A stretch of DNA of 43,986 nt, taken from positions 7,309 to 51,294 of the forward strand of contig DYIC01000001.1 of the NCBI GenBank assembly GCA_020723845.1, given 5' to 3'. Below are positions 1 through 8,591 of this stretch, piece by piece. Made by a program: the position numbers and the translations under genes. The notes under the pieces were generated by a model. It had not been told where the DNA came from. It made no database searches and saw only the letters and a program-made list of their open reading frames with translations. Source of the DNA: Hydrogenophaga sp. (lineage in GTDB: Bacteria > Pseudomonadota > Gammaproteobacteria > Burkholderiales > Burkholderiaceae_C). Every line of letters begins with the position of its first letter. The stretch's first letter is position 1.

Positions 1-231
1 GCGCTGTGGGCGGCGGAGGCGTGGGGTGGCTACTGGAGCTGGGACCCGAAAGAAACCTGGGCGCTGATCGTGTGGCTGAACTACGCCGCATGGCTGCACA
101 TGCGCTTGATGAAGGGCCTGCGTGGAACGGTCGCTGCCTGGTGGGCGCTGGTGGGGCTGGCCATCACCACTTTTGCTTTCCTCGGTGTCAACATGTTCTT
201 GAGCGGCCTGCACAGCTACGGCTCGCTCTGA
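1..231 (+). CDS. ccsB: Cytochrome c maturation protein CcsA/CcsB (ResC-like), 3' end only
   Basis: This is the last 76 codons of a haem-handling membrane protein of the system II (Ccs/Res) cytochrome c maturation pathway; the 5' part lies outside the window. Frame 1 opens directly into the tryptophan-rich signature [13 protein letters not shown], the WWD motif that presents haem to the synthetase. It then continues through two hydrophobic segments and ends LHSYGSL at a TGA. In this family the protein works with ResB/CcsB to attach haem to apocytochromes outside the inner membrane. That fits the cytochrome c1 gene at the other end of the window. Naming of the WWD subunit (CcsA or CcsB) differs between databases. 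The gene lies 15 bases before msrP, on the same strand. Confidence 0.9.
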   Translation, partial: ALWAAEAWGGYWSWDPKETWALIVWLNYAAWLHMRLMKGLRGTVAAWWALVGLAITTFAFLGVNMFLSGLHSYGSL

Positions 232-246
232 CGGGGATTCCCAGCC

Positions 247-1212
247 ATGTCTGCCGTGCGGCCCAGCGAGATCACGCCACGTACGGTCTATGAAAACCGG
301 CGCGACTGGCTGCGCCGCCTGGGCCTGGTCACTGCCGCCGCATGGGCGCCAAAGGGATGGTCGTCATCGACCTCGGCGGTCGTTCGGCCAGGCAAGCGCC
401 CGCCGTTGGCAGCCGTGCCCAGCACGCTGCCTGGCGCCCGCACCGCCGACGCATGGACGCCCTACGAGCAGGTCACCCAGTACAACAATTTTTACGAGTT
501 CGGCGTCGACAAGGACGAGCCAGCTCGGCTCGCGCACCGCATGCCCCTGCGGCCATGGACAGTGCAAATCGATGGCCTGGTGGCCAAGCCGTTGACGCTG
601 GACATCGACGACCTGCTCAAACTCGCGCCGATGGAGGAGCGCATTTACCGGCTGCGCTGTGTCGAGGGCTGGTCGATGGTGGTGCCGTGGATCGGTTACC
701 CGCTGGCCGCACTCATCGAGCGCGTGCAGCCGCTGGGCAGTGCGAAGTTCGTCGAGTTCCACACCCTCGCCGACCGCGAGTCCATGCCGGGCCTGCGCTC
801 CAACGTGCTGCTGTGGCCCTATGTCGAGGGCCTGCGCCTGGACGAGGCGCGGCACCCCCTGACGTTGCTGACCTTTGGTCTGTACGGCGAGATGTTGCCG
901 CCGCAAAACGGCGCACCGCTGCGTGTGGTGGTGCCGTGGAAGTACGGCTTCAAGAGCGGCAAGTCGATCGTGCGCGTGCGATTCGTGGAGAGACAGCCGG
1001 CAACCGCCTGGACGGTGGCCGCGCCACACGAGTATGGCTTTTACGCCAACGTCAACCCGGATGTGCCGCACCCGCGCTGGAGCCAGGCCAGCGAGCGGCG
1101 CCTCGGGCAGGGCGGGCTGTTCGCGCCGCGTGTCAAGACCCAGTTGTTCAACGGCTATGCCGAGCAGGTTGGCCAGCTCTATGCGGGCATGGACCTGCGG
1201 CGCTTTTATTGA
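247..1212 (+). CDS. msrP: Protein-methionine-sulfoxide reductase catalytic subunit MsrP (YedY)
   Basis: This is a 321-residue molybdopterin enzyme of the sulfite oxidase fold. In the known family it repairs methionine sulfoxide in periplasmic proteins, receiving electrons from MsrQ. Arg18-Arg19 in RRDWLRRLGL followed by an alanine-rich stretch look like a Tat signal, although the hydrophobic core is short. Cys138 in YRLRCVEGW is the expected molybdenum ligand. The YNNFYEFG segment (about 79-86) and the C-terminal WKYGFKSGKSI block are typical of YedY. The ATG at 247 puts the twin arginine at a normal distance from the start. msrQ begins one base after the stop, so the two are almost certainly an operon. 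Confidence 0.95.
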   Translation: MSAVRPSEITPRTVYENRRDWLRRLGLVTAAAWAPKGWSSSTSAVVRPGKRPPLAAVPSTLPGARTADAWTPYEQVTQYNNFYEFGVDKDEPARLAHRMPLRPWTVQIDGLVAKPLTLDIDDLLKLAPMEERIYRLRCVEGWSMVVPWIGYPLAALIERVQPLGSAKFVEFHTLADRESMPGLRSNVLLWPYVEGLRLDEARHPLTLLTFGLYGEMLPPQNGAPLRVVVPWKYGFKSGKSIVRVRFVERQPATAWTVAAPHEYGFYANVNPDVPHPRWSQASERRLGQGGLFAPRVKTQLFNGYAEQVGQLYAGMDLRRFY

Positions 1213-1213
1213 C

Positions 1214-1837
1214 GTGGATCGCTGGCTGCGCGCGGCCAAGCCCTGGGTGCTGCTGGCACTGTCCGCACCGGCGCTGTGGCTGTGGGGGATGGCGCTGGCC
1301 GACCGGCTGGGTGCAAACCCGGCCGAGGCGCTGATTCGTGGTCTGGGCGATTGGACGCTGCGGCTGCTGTGCCTGACACTGGCCATTACCCCGCTGCGGC
1401 GCTGGACCGGCTGGGCGGCGCTCGCCGGATGGCGGCGCGGACTGGGACTGTGGACGTTTGCTTATGCGCTGCTGCACCTGCTGGCCTATGCATGGCTGGA
1501 TCAGGGTTGGGATGGGCACGCCGTGTTGCGCGACGTGGCCGAGCGGCCGTTCATCCTCGTCGGCGTGCTGGCGGTGCTGCTGTTATTCCCGTTGGCCGCG
1601 ACGTCGTTCGATGTCGCCATCCGTTGGCTGGGCGCGCGGCGCTGGCGGGCCTTGCACCGGGCGGTGTACGCGGTGGCGGGGCTGGCGATCCTGCACTTTT
1701 TCTGGATGCGCAGCGGCAAGACGCTCTACGGCGAGGTTATCGCCTACGCGGCCGTGCTGGCAGTGCTGCTGGGCTGGCGGGTGTGGGACGCCGTCAGTCG
1801 AGCGCGAGGCCGCGCTCCTGCCGCCACAGGTCGTTGA
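1214..1837 (+). CDS. msrQ: Haem-binding membrane subunit MsrQ (YedZ)
   Basis: This is a 207-residue ferric-reductase-like membrane protein that anchors MsrP and feeds it electrons from the quinone pool. Five or six hydrophobic segments are visible, with family landmarks LCLTLAITPLRRWTG, YALLHLLAYAWLDQG and RALHRAVYAVAGLAILHFFW; their histidines are the likely b-haem ligands. No ATG fits. The GTG at 1214, one base after msrP, gives a length close to E. coli MsrQ (about 211 aa), whereas the next in-frame ATG would cut into the first membrane segment. The 3' end overlaps the convergent lysA gene by 44 bases. Confidence 0.92.
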   Translation: MDRWLRAAKPWVLLALSAPALWLWGMALADRLGANPAEALIRGLGDWTLRLLCLTLAITPLRRWTGWAALAGWRRGLGLWTFAYALLHLLAYAWLDQGWDGHAVLRDVAERPFILVGVLAVLLLFPLAATSFDVAIRWLGARRWRALHRAVYAVAGLAILHFFWMRSGKTLYGEVIAYAAVLAVLLGWRVWDAVSRARGRAPAATGR

Positions 1838-3095
1838 TCGACTCGCGCGCGCGGATCAACTGGGCGCGATCGCCGCTGACCAACACCTCGGCCGCTTTGC
1901 CGCGCGAGTTGTAGTGGCTGGCCATGCTCATGCAATACGCGCCGGCGGACCCGACGGCGAGCCAGTCGCCGGCCTGCACGGCCAATGCGCGCTCGCGGCC
2001 CAGCCAGTCGCCGCTTTCACACACGGGGCCCACCACGTCCCATACCTGGGGCGGCTCGGTGCGGGGGCGTACCGGCGCGATGGCGTGGTAGGCGTCGTAC
2101 ATGGCTGGGCGTGGCAGATCGTTCATGGCCGCGTCCACGATCAGAAAGTTTTTGACCGGGCCGGGTTTGGTGTAGAGCACCTCGGTGATGCAGATGCCGG
2201 CATTGCCCACGAGGGAGCGACCGGGCTCCAGCAGCAGCCGCCGCTGCCCATGCCCGCGCGCGTCCAGGCGCGCCAGCAGCGCTTGCCACAGCGCGTCGGC
2301 CGCAGGGGGGTGCTCGCCGTGGTATTCAATGCCCAGCCCGCCGCCCAGGTCCAGGTGGTGCAGCCGGATGCCCTCGGCTTCGATCGCCTCCACCAGGTCG
2401 AGCACGCGCTCCAGCGCGTCCAGGTAGGGCCCCGTGCTGGTGATCTGCGAGCCGATGTGACAGTCGATGCCGACCACCTGCAGCCCAGGCAGGCTGGCCG
2501 CGTGGCGGTAGGCGTCGAGTGCCTCGTCGTGCGCGATGCCGAACTTGTTGTCTTTCAGACCCGTGGAAATGTAGGGGTGCGTCTGCGCGTCGACGTCGGG
2601 GTTGACGCGCACGCTCACCGGTGCGCGCGCGCCCAGCTCGCGCGCCACCGCATCCAGCACGTCCAGCTCGGCGCGGCTTTCGACGTTGAAGCAGCCGATG
2701 CCTACCTGCAGCGCGCGGCGCATCTCGGCTCGCGTTTTGCCCACGCCGGAAAAAACGATGCGCTCGGGCGCCGCCCCGGCACGCAAGGCGCGCTCGAGCT
2801 CGCCGCCCGAGACGATGTCGAAGCCGCACCCTGCACGGGCGAAGACCTCCAGGATGGCCAGATTCGAATTGGCTTTCATCGCGTAGCACACCAGCGCGTC
2901 GCGGCCCGCCAGGCCGCGCTGGTAGGCGCTCAACGCGCCCAGCATGGCCGCGCGCGAGTACACGAACAGAGGGGTGCCGTGTTCGCGTGCCAAGTCGGCG
3001 ACGCGCACGCCTTCGGCCCAGAGCTCGTCGTCGCGATAAGCAAAGAAGGGAGCGCCGGGCAGATACGGCGTCAGGGGTGTGTCAGCGCGGGACAT
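1794..3095 (-). CDS. lysA: Diaminopimelate decarboxylase
   Basis: This 433-residue fold-type III PLP enzyme converts meso-diaminopimelate to L-lysine, the last step of lysine synthesis. Lys74 in YAMKANSNL is the PLP lysine. HIGSQI, the glycine-rich [22 protein letters not shown], the catalytic cysteine of CESGDWLG and [12 protein letters not shown] follow in the normal order. The length is normal for the family. The start overlaps the end of lptM by 14 bases, so the two genes form an operon. At its other end it overlaps msrQ tail to tail. Confidence 0.97.
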   Translation of the reverse strand: MSRADTPLTPYLPGAPFFAYRDDELWAEGVRVADLAREHGTPLFVYSRAAMLGALSAYQRGLAGRDALVCYAMKANSNLAILEVFARAGCGFDIVSGGELERALRAGAAPERIVFSGVGKTRAEMRRALQVGIGCFNVESRAELDVLDAVARELGARAPVSVRVNPDVDAQTHPYISTGLKDNKFGIAHDEALDAYRHAASLPGLQVVGIDCHIGSQITSTGPYLDALERVLDLVEAIEAEGIRLHHLDLGGGLGIEYHGEHPPAADALWQALLARLDARGHGQRRLLLEPGRSLVGNAGICITEVLYTKPGPVKNFLIVDAAMNDLPRPAMYDAYHAIAPVRPRTEPPQVWDVVGPVCESGDWLGRERALAVQAGDWLAVGSAGAYCMSMASHYNSRGKAAEVLVSGDRAQLIRARESINDLWRQERGLALD

Positions 3096-3246
3096 GCGAT
3101 GGGGAATGGGAAGGGGAGGAAGGGGAAGAAGCGGCCGCGGTCGGCAGCGTCAGCGGCCCCTTTTGTCCGCAGCCCACCAGGGCCAAGGCCAACACGGCAC
3201 CCCAAGCGGCGGAGCGCCATCCTACAATGCGCCGTCTCGTTTGCAT
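3082..3246 (-). CDS. lptM: LptM-like small outer-membrane lipoprotein (YifL family)
   Basis: This is a 54-residue lipoprotein precursor. A basic N-terminus (MQTRRR) and hydrophobic stretch lead to the lipobox LVGC. The mature protein starts [10 protein letters not shown], the hallmark of the YifL/LptM family, and is followed by a Ser/Pro/His-rich tail. In E. coli LptM helps oxidative maturation of the LPS translocon protein LptD. A position just upstream of lysA is typical of proteobacteria (lptM-dapF or lptM-lysA). Its start codon lies only 16 bases from the divergent cyaY start. Confidence 0.88.
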   Translation of the reverse strand: MQTRRRIVGWRSAAWGAVLALALVGCGQKGPLTLPTAAASSPSSPSHSPSHVPR

Positions 3247-3259
3247 CTGGACGATTGTA
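3223..3259. promoter_or_regulatory. Face-to-face candidate -10 elements for cyaY and lptM
   Basis: TACAAT occurs on the plus strand at 3223-3228, inside lptM, and on the minus strand at 3259-3254, just upstream of the lptM start. At normal -10 spacing the cyaY transcript would start near 3235 (28-base leader). The lptM transcript would start near 3247, essentially at its ATG, making it leaderless or nearly so. Neither element has a good -35 hexamer, so this is an inference from -10 matches and geometry. Confidence 0.3.
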
Positions 3260-3262
3260 GTG

Positions 3263-3592
3263 ATGACCGACCTCGAATACCTGGACCGCGCCGAAGCCGT
3301 GCTGAAGGCGGTGGAGTTGAGCTGTGACCGCATCAACGAGACGACCGACGCCGACATCGACAACCAGCGCGTCGGCGGCATGGTGACGCTCACGTTTCGC
3401 AACGGCAGCCAGATCGTGATCAACCTGCAAAAGCCGCTGCACGAGATCTGGATGGCGGCACGCTCGGGCGGCTACCACTACCGCTTCGACGGTCAGCGCT
3501 GGATGGATACCAAGGGCGCGGGCGAATTTTTCGAGCATTTGTCACGCGAGGCTTCGGCGCAGTCTGGCATGACATTGACATTCGCCCCTTGA
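3263..3592 (+). CDS. cyaY: Frataxin-like iron donor CyaY
   Basis: This 109-residue protein matches the bacterial frataxin length. Frataxin binds iron and modulates IscS-dependent Fe-S cluster assembly. The acidic first helix ([18 protein letters not shown]), the beta core [20 protein letters not shown], and the conserved [20 protein letters not shown] followed by [14 protein letters not shown] are all present. The ATG at 3263 directly precedes the conserved helix. No strong Shine-Dalgarno sequence is visible. It stands alone on this strand, between divergent lptM and convergent ponA. Confidence 0.96.
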   Translation: MTDLEYLDRAEAVLKAVELSCDRINETTDADIDNQRVGGMVTLTFRNGSQIVINLQKPLHEIWMAARSGGYHYRFDGQRWMDTKGAGEFFEHLSREASAQSGMTLTFAP

Positions 3593-3620
3593 CGAGGCAA
3601 GAAGCCGCCACAGCGCGTAC

Positions 3621-3638
3621 CCGGCCCCTCATGGCCGG
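3621..3638. terminator. GC-rich inverted repeat between convergent cyaY and ponA
   Basis: CCGGCC (3621-3626) and GGCCGG (3633-3638) form a 6-bp stem with a 6-base loop that covers the ponA stop codon. No T-run follows on either strand, so it is not a canonical intrinsic terminator. It may only be a weak bidirectional pause. Confidence 0.25.
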
Positions 3639-5998
3639 AACAGGTCCAGGATGCTGCGTTTCTCGCGTGCCTCGGGGTCCGCATCGGGGGGGACGTCCCC
3701 TGCAGGCGTGGTCGCCGCATCCTCGAAGCCCAGCCGCCGCACATAGCTGCCATCCGCATATTCGTCATACACCCAGTCGCCCCCGGAGAAGCTCACGCCC
3801 GGCGGGGGCATAAGCTCTTGCACGGGCGTATGGCGTAGCGCCTGGCCCATGAAATCGATCCAGATCGGCAGCGCCAAGGCGCCACCCGTGGCGCGCCGCC
3901 CTAGGTTGCGTGGCGTGTCATAGCCCAGCCAGGCGGCAGCAGACAGCGTCGGGTGATAGCCCACGAACCACGCATCTTGGGCGTCGTTGGTGGTGCCGGT
4001 CTTGCCGTAGAGGTCGGGTCGCTTGAGCGTGGCCTGCGCGCGCGCCGCGGTGCCCGAGCGCGTGATTTCGTTGAGCAACTGGCTCATGAGGAAGGCGTTG
4101 CGCTCGGGCAGGGTGCGGTTGTCCTCGGACGGCGCCTGCGCGGGGACGTCGAGCAGCACGCGGCCTTTGTGGTCACTGATGCGGGTGATGAGCACCGGCG
4201 GCAAGTAGTGCCCGCCGTTGCCAAAGACGCCGTAGCCTGCGGCCATCTCCAGCGGTGTGACGGCGCCAGCGCCCAGCGCCATCGTCAAATAGGGCGGATG
4301 TTTGGCCGGGTCGAGTCCAAAGCGCGTGATCCACTGCTGAGCCGACTGCGTGCCCACGGCCCGCAGCACCTGGATCGAGACCATGTTCTTGGATTTGGCC
4401 AGCGCCGTGCGCACCGTCATCGGTCCCTCGTACTGGCCGTCGTAGTTTTTGGGCTCCCAGGGCTTACCCCCCGTGACGCTGGCCGGAAAGAACAGCGGTG
4501 CGTCATTGACCACTGTCTGGGGCATGATGCCCTTTTCCAGCGCCGCGGAGTAGATGAAGGGCTTGAAGCTCGATCCCGGCTGGCGCTGCGATTGCGTGAC
4601 GCGGTTGAACTTGTTGCGCTCGAAGTCGAAACCGCCGATGAGCGCGCGGATGCCGCCATCGCGTGGGTCGACGGCCACGAACGCCGCTTCGACCTCGGGT
4701 GTCTGGGTCAGATACCAGCCCTGCGGCCCTTTGGCGATGCGCACCACGGCCCCGGGACGCAGGCGCAGGTGGGGCGGGGCACTGGGGTCGAGTCCGGAGC
4801 GCACGGGCTCCAGCCCGGCGCCGGTGATCTCGATCGGCGCGTCGTCGCCGCGCACCACCACCACCCGGCGCGGGTCGGCCGACAGCACGACGGCAGTCAG
4901 CAGCGGCGGGTTGTCCGGCACGGCCGCCAGTGCCTCGTCGATGGCGGCCTCGCGCCGTGCCGGGTCGGTGGGTAGGTCGATGAACCGCTCTGGGCCCCGA
5001 TAGTGCTGCTTGCGCTCGAAGTCGAGCACCCCTTGGCGCACCGCACGCCACGCGGCGCGCTGCAACGCCGCGTCGATGGTGGTGTGGACCTGCAGGCCCG
5101 CGGTGTAGGCGTCTTCGCCGTAGCGCGCGACGATCGCTTGGCGCACCATCTCGGCAATATAGTCGGCGTGCACGTCTTGTTCCGCGTCGTAGCGGCGCAG
5201 GCGCAGCGGCTCCTCGCGCGCGGCTTTGGCCTCGGCCTCGGTGATGAAGCCGTTTTCCAGCATGCGATCGATGATGTAGAGCTGGCGGGCGCGCGCGCGC
5301 TTGGGGTTGCTGATGGGGTTGTAGGCAGAGGGGGCCTTTGGCAGGCCGGCGAGCATGGCGGCTTCGGCAATGGTGAGTTCCTGCAGGGACTTGCCGAAAT
5401 ACGTGCGTGCCGCCGCCGCAAAGCCATAGGAGCGGTGCCCGAGAAAAATCTGGTTCATGTAAATCTCGAGAATCTGCTCCTTGGTCAGCAGGTGCTCGAG
5501 TTTGAATGTCAGCAAGATCTCGTAGATCTTGCGCAGGTAGCTTTTTTCGCTGGAGAGGTAGACGTTGCGCGCCACCTGCATGGTGATGGTGGACGCGCCC
5601 TGGCTCTTGGCTTCGCTCAAGTTGGCCAGCGCTGCCCGCAGCAGGCCCCGGTAGTCGATGCCGCTGTGTTCGAAGAAGCGGGCGTCCTCGATGGCCAGCA
5701 CCGCGTTGATCATGACGGGGGGGATGTCCTCGAACGGCACGAGATTGCGCCGTTCCTCGCCGAACTCGCCCAACAGCGAGCCGTCGCGCGCATAGACCCG
5801 CAGAGGCAGCTTGGGGCGGTAGTCTGCCAGTTCGCTGACGTCGGGTAGATTGGGGTACGCCATCGCCAACCCGAGCGCGACCAACATCAGTCCCGCCAAC
5901 GCAAGCCCTCCCAGCGCACCGAGAACGCCCAGCAACACACGCAGCCAGGCGGGTCGGGCAGGCTTGGGAGCCGAGGGGGGAGAGCCAGAATCAGACAT
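3629..5998 (-). CDS. mrcA: Penicillin-binding protein 1A (bifunctional transglycosylase/transpeptidase)
   Basis: This 789-residue class A PBP polymerises and cross-links peptidoglycan. A membrane anchor lies at about 19-48. The GT51 glycosyltransferase domain shows IEDARFFEHSGID (catalytic Glu104), GASTITMQVARN and KEQILEIYMNQIFLG. The transpeptidase domain has the SxxK nucleophile motif at Ser476-Lys479, the SKN triad element and KTG from Lys666. The start at 5998 (MSDSGSPP) is preferred: the 72 upstream in-frame codons are unlike the family and cross the promoter. The gene is also called ponA, and a position divergent from pilM is classical in beta- and gammaproteobacteria. Confidence 0.96.
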   Translation of the reverse strand: MSDSGSPPSAPKPARPAWLRVLLGVLGALGGLALAGLMLVALGLAMAYPNLPDVSELADYRPKLPLRVYARDGSLLGEFGEERRNLVPFEDIPPVMINAVLAIEDARFFEHSGIDYRGLLRAALANLSEAKSQGASTITMQVARNVYLSSEKSYLRKIYEILLTFKLEHLLTKEQILEIYMNQIFLGHRSYGFAAAARTYFGKSLQELTIAEAAMLAGLPKAPSAYNPISNPKRARARQLYIIDRMLENGFITEAEAKAAREEPLRLRRYDAEQDVHADYIAEMVRQAIVARYGEDAYTAGLQVHTTIDAALQRAAWRAVRQGVLDFERKQHYRGPERFIDLPTDPARREAAIDEALAAVPDNPPLLTAVVLSADPRRVVVVRGDDAPIEITGAGLEPVRSGLDPSAPPHLRLRPGAVVRIAKGPQGWYLTQTPEVEAAFVAVDPRDGGIRALIGGFDFERNKFNRVTQSQRQPGSSFKPFIYSAALEKGIMPQTVVNDAPLFFPASVTGGKPWEPKNYDGQYEGPMTVRTALAKSKNMVSIQVLRAVGTQSAQQWITRFGLDPAKHPPYLTMALGAGAVTPLEMAAGYGVFGNGGHYLPPVLITRISDHKGRVLLDVPAQAPSEDNRTLPERNAFLMSQLLNEITRSGTAARAQATLKRPDLYGKTGTTNDAQDAWFVGYHPTLSAAAWLGYDTPRNLGRRATGGALALPIWIDFMGQALRHTPVQELMPPPGVSFSGGDWVYDEYADGSYVRRLGFEDAATTPAGDVPPDADPEAREKRSILDLFRP

Positions 5999-6019
5999 GG
6001 AAGGCAGGGTAGGCTCTGT

Positions 6020-6049
6020 ATTATAGGAACCCACGCGCGGACGGCTCAC
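6020..6049 (-). promoter_or_regulatory. Candidate sigma-70 promoter of ponA/mrcA
   Basis: Read on the minus strand, a perfect TATAAT lies at 6025-6020. A weak -35 GTGAGC (6049-6044) sits 18 bases upstream. The predicted start is near 6013, giving a leader of about 15 bases before the ATG at 5998. The -10 is the best in the window; the -35 matches only 3 of 6 positions. Confidence 0.5.
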
Positions 6050-6064
6050 CCAGCGGAACTGTCG

Positions 6065-6076
6065 GTTGCCGGCAAC
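6065..6076. repeat. Perfect 12-bp palindrome in the ponA/pilM divergent region
   Basis: GTTGCCGGCAAC reads identically on both strands. It lies in the 197-base gap between ponA and pilM, just upstream of the candidate ponA promoter. It could be an operator, but no regulator is known to me for this sequence. Otherwise the gap holds only the ponA promoter and no convincing pilM promoter. Confidence 0.35.
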
Positions 6077-6195
6077 AGCGGAGAGATAGTCGCATGCCGA
6101 ATGAGATGTTTCTGGCTGACTGCAGCCACTGCTGCTAGGATACCTTGGGTAGATACTGTGCCAGTAGCGGGCCGTGTGGCCCATGGGGGTGGGAT

Positions 6196-7278
6196 TTGAT
6201 TGCACTCGGATCATGGTGGAGCCGCGAGCCTGCGCCGCTGCTCGGCATCGACATCAGCGCGACGACGCTCAAGCTGGTCGAGTTGGGCCGCCGGCGCGAT
6301 GGGGGCTATGCGCTGCTGCACTGTGCGATCGAACCCTTGGAAAAAGGCTGGATCGTCGAGGGCAACATCGAGAAATTCGATGAAGTGGCCGAGGCCATGC
6401 GGCGCCTCGTGCGCAAGGCGGGCACCAAGACGCGCGACGTGGCGCTGGCACTGCCCGGCTCGGCGGTCATCACCCGCAAGGTGCATCTGCCCGCCGGTCT
6501 GCCCGAGGATGTGCTGCAAATCCAGGTCGAGGCCGAGGCCGCGCAGTTGATCCCTTTCCCTCTGTCGGAGGTGGCGCTCGATTTTTGCGTCATCGGGCCG
6601 TCTGCCAATGCGCAGGGATACGACGAAGTTTTGGTGGCGGCTGCACGCAAGGAAAAGGTGGCGGATCGCCAAGGGGTAGCCGAGGCCGCCGGCCTGCACC
6701 CCGTGATCATGGATGTCGAGCCCTACGCCTCGCGCCTGGCCGCGCGCCGGGCGATCGAGCGGCTGCCCAATGGCGGCAAGAACCTGCTCGTCGCCCTGTT
6801 CGAGATCGGCTCGCAGTCGACGGCGCTGCAGGTGATTCGCAACGATGAAATGATTTACGAGCGCGACCAGCCCGTCGGCGGGGCGGCGCTGACGCAGCTC
6901 ATCGCGCGCCAGTATGGTCTGTCGATCGAAGAGGCCGAGCAAAAGAAAAAGCTCGGGTCGGGCTTGCCGGCCGACTATCCCCAGCTCGTGCTGCAGCCTT
7001 TTTTGGACATGCTGGGGCAGGAGTTGGGCCGGGCACTGCAGTTTTTCTTCACCAGCACGCCGTACAACCGGATCGACCACGTGCTGTTGTCCGGCGGGTC
7101 GGCCAGCCTGCCCGGTATCGCCGAAGCGGTCATGGCCCAGACGGGGTTTGTGGCGCGCGTGCTCGATCCTTTCGAAGGCATGACCTTGCCGCCCAGCGTG
7201 CCGGCGGCCCGCCTGGCTGTGGAGGCGACGTCGTACCTGGTGGCCACCGGACTGGCGCTGCGGAGGTTCGTGTCATGA
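6196..7278 (+). CDS. pilM: Type IV pilus inner-membrane assembly protein PilM
   Basis: This 360-residue actin-like ATPase forms a cytoplasmic ring that binds the PilN N-terminus and links it to the pilus motors. The phosphate-1 motif LLGIDISATTLKLVEL begins at about residue 14. The SHS2/FtsA-like core includes DVALALPGSAVITRKVHLP, and the adenosine motif VLLSGGSASLPGI is near the C-terminus. No ATG fits: the first in-frame ATG is far inside the conserved core. The TTG at 6196, after a G-rich stretch, gives (M)IALGSWWSREPAPLLG and a normal length. The stop overlaps the pilN ATG by 4 bases. Confidence 0.95.
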   Translation: MIALGSWWSREPAPLLGIDISATTLKLVELGRRRDGGYALLHCAIEPLEKGWIVEGNIEKFDEVAEAMRRLVRKAGTKTRDVALALPGSAVITRKVHLPAGLPEDVLQIQVEAEAAQLIPFPLSEVALDFCVIGPSANAQGYDEVLVAAARKEKVADRQGVAEAAGLHPVIMDVEPYASRLAARRAIERLPNGGKNLLVALFEIGSQSTALQVIRNDEMIYERDQPVGGAALTQLIARQYGLSIEEAEQKKKLGSGLPADYPQLVLQPFLDMLGQELGRALQFFFTSTPYNRIDHVLLSGGSASLPGIAEAVMAQTGFVARVLDPFEGMTLPPSVPAARLAVEATSYLVATGLALRRFVS

Positions 7279-7886
7279 TCGCCATCAATTTGCTGCCCCA
7301 CCGCGAGTGGGCGCGCAAGAAGCGGCGCGAGGCGTTTTACCTCCAGCTCGGCTTGGCCGTGGTTGGCGCCATCGGTATCGCGGCCGTGGTGTATGGGGTG
7401 TACGAGGCCCGCATCGCGATGCAGGAGGGGCGCAACCGCCAACTGCAAGCCGCCATTGCCCAGCTCGACGAGCAAATCAAGGAAATCGCCACCCTGCAGA
7501 CCGAGCTCGACGCGCTCAAGGCTCGCCAGGATGCCGTGCAAAGCCTGCAGGCCGACCGTAACATGCCCGTGCACCTGCTCAACGAAGTGGTGCGACAGCT
7601 CCCCGATGGTGTCGTCGTGCGCTCCCTCAAGCAAGACGGCGACGCCATCACCCTCGGCGGCGTGGCCCAATCGCAAGAGCGCGTTTCGGAGCTGTTGCGC
7701 AACCTGTCGGGGCGCAGCCCGTGGCTGCATCAGCCGCAGCTCATCGAGATCACGGCGGGCACCATGAACTTCAATCCGGGTGGGCAGCGCCGCGTGTTCA
7801 ACTTTTCGCTGCGTGTGCAGCAGCGCAAAGGCGAGGCTGGCGGTGCGGCGGGTGTCGCCCCAGCCGGTCAGGGCGCAGCGGTCTGA
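7275..7886 (+). CDS. pilN: Type IV pilus inner-membrane assembly protein PilN
   Basis: This 203-residue bitopic inner-membrane protein begins with INLLPHRE, the conserved PilN peptide that docks into PilM. A membrane helix (about 26-46) and a coiled-coil region (about 55-95, including EQIKEIATLQTELDALKARQ) follow, then a ferredoxin-like periplasmic domain. It pairs with PilO to connect the cytoplasmic ring to PilP and the secretin. The ATG overlaps the pilM stop (ATGA), which suggests coupled translation. The last 20 or so residues are Gly/Ala-rich and probably disordered. Confidence 0.95.
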   Translation: MIAINLLPHREWARKKRREAFYLQLGLAVVGAIGIAAVVYGVYEARIAMQEGRNRQLQAAIAQLDEQIKEIATLQTELDALKARQDAVQSLQADRNMPVHLLNEVVRQLPDGVVVRSLKQDGDAITLGGVAQSQERVSELLRNLSGRSPWLHQPQLIEITAGTMNFNPGGQRRVFNFSLRVQQRKGEAGGAAGVAPAGQGAAV

Positions 7887-7904
7887 TTCCCAGTGGGCGA
7901 CTCC

Positions 7905-8591
7905 ATGGCTTCCAAACGCACTTCCCCTTTTGTCGACTGGTCTGCCCTGCAGCAGCGTCTGCAGGCGCAGTTCAGCGGGCTCGACCCCAACGACCCGTCG
8001 CGTTGGCCGCCCCTGCCGCGGGCACTCCTGCTGCTGGCCGTGACGGGTTTTGTGCTGGCGGGGCTGTGGTATGCCTGGCTGTCCGAGCGCAGCGACGCGC
8101 TGCAGGCCGCCCAGCAGCGCGAGGGTGAGTTGCGCGCGCAGTACACCCAGAAGGTGGCCAAGGCGGTGGCGCTCGATGCGCTCAAAGCCCAGCTCGAACA
8201 GGTGCGGCAGTACGTGGTCCAGCTCGAGAAGCAGTTGCCCAACCGCGCCGAGATGGACGCGCTGCTGTCCGACATCAACCAAGCGGGTGTCGGTCGCGGC
8301 TTGCAGTTCGAGCTGTTTCGTCCTGGGCAAGAGGTGGTGCGTGACTACTATGCCGAGCTGCCCATCACGGTGCGCGTCAGCGGCTCCTACCACGACATCG
8401 GGATGTTCGTCTCCGACGTCGCGCACCTGTCGCGCATCGTCACGTTGGGCAATCTGGCGCTCAACCCCGCCCCCAACCGCAACGACTTGCTGGTGATGGA
8501 GACGACGGTGCGCACCTACCGCTATCTGGACCCGGATGAGGTGTTGGCGCAGAAAGCGGCCACCAAGGCGGCGCAGGGGGGCAAGAAATGA
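7905..8591 (+). CDS. pilO: Type IV pilus inner-membrane assembly protein PilO
   Basis: This PilO of 228 residues has the usual beta-proteobacterial N-terminal pattern LDPNDPSRWPPLPRALLLLAVTG leading into one membrane helix. A coiled coil (about 55-95, with KAQLEQVRQYVVQLEKQLPNRAEM) and the periplasmic domain with LPITVRVSGSYHDIGMFVSDVAHL follow. It forms heterodimers with PilN. The ATG at 7905 is preferred; an in-frame GTG at 7893 would add four residues and cannot be excluded. It overlaps pilP by 4 bases. Confidence 0.95.
   Translation: MASKRTSPFVDWSALQQRLQAQFSGLDPNDPSRWPPLPRALLLLAVTGFVLAGLWYAWLSERSDALQAAQQREGELRAQYTQKVAKAVALDALKAQLEQVRQYVVQLEKQLPNRAEMDALLSDINQAGVGRGLQFELFRPGQEVVRDYYAELPITVRVSGSYHDIGMFVSDVAHLSRIVTLGNLALNPAPNRNDLLVMETTVRTYRYLDPDEVLAQKAATKAAQGGKK

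Noticed and set aside
6100-6195. Sigma-54 promoter for pilMNOPQ
   Set aside because: No GG-N10-GC pair with flanking TGGCAC/TTGC context could be found.
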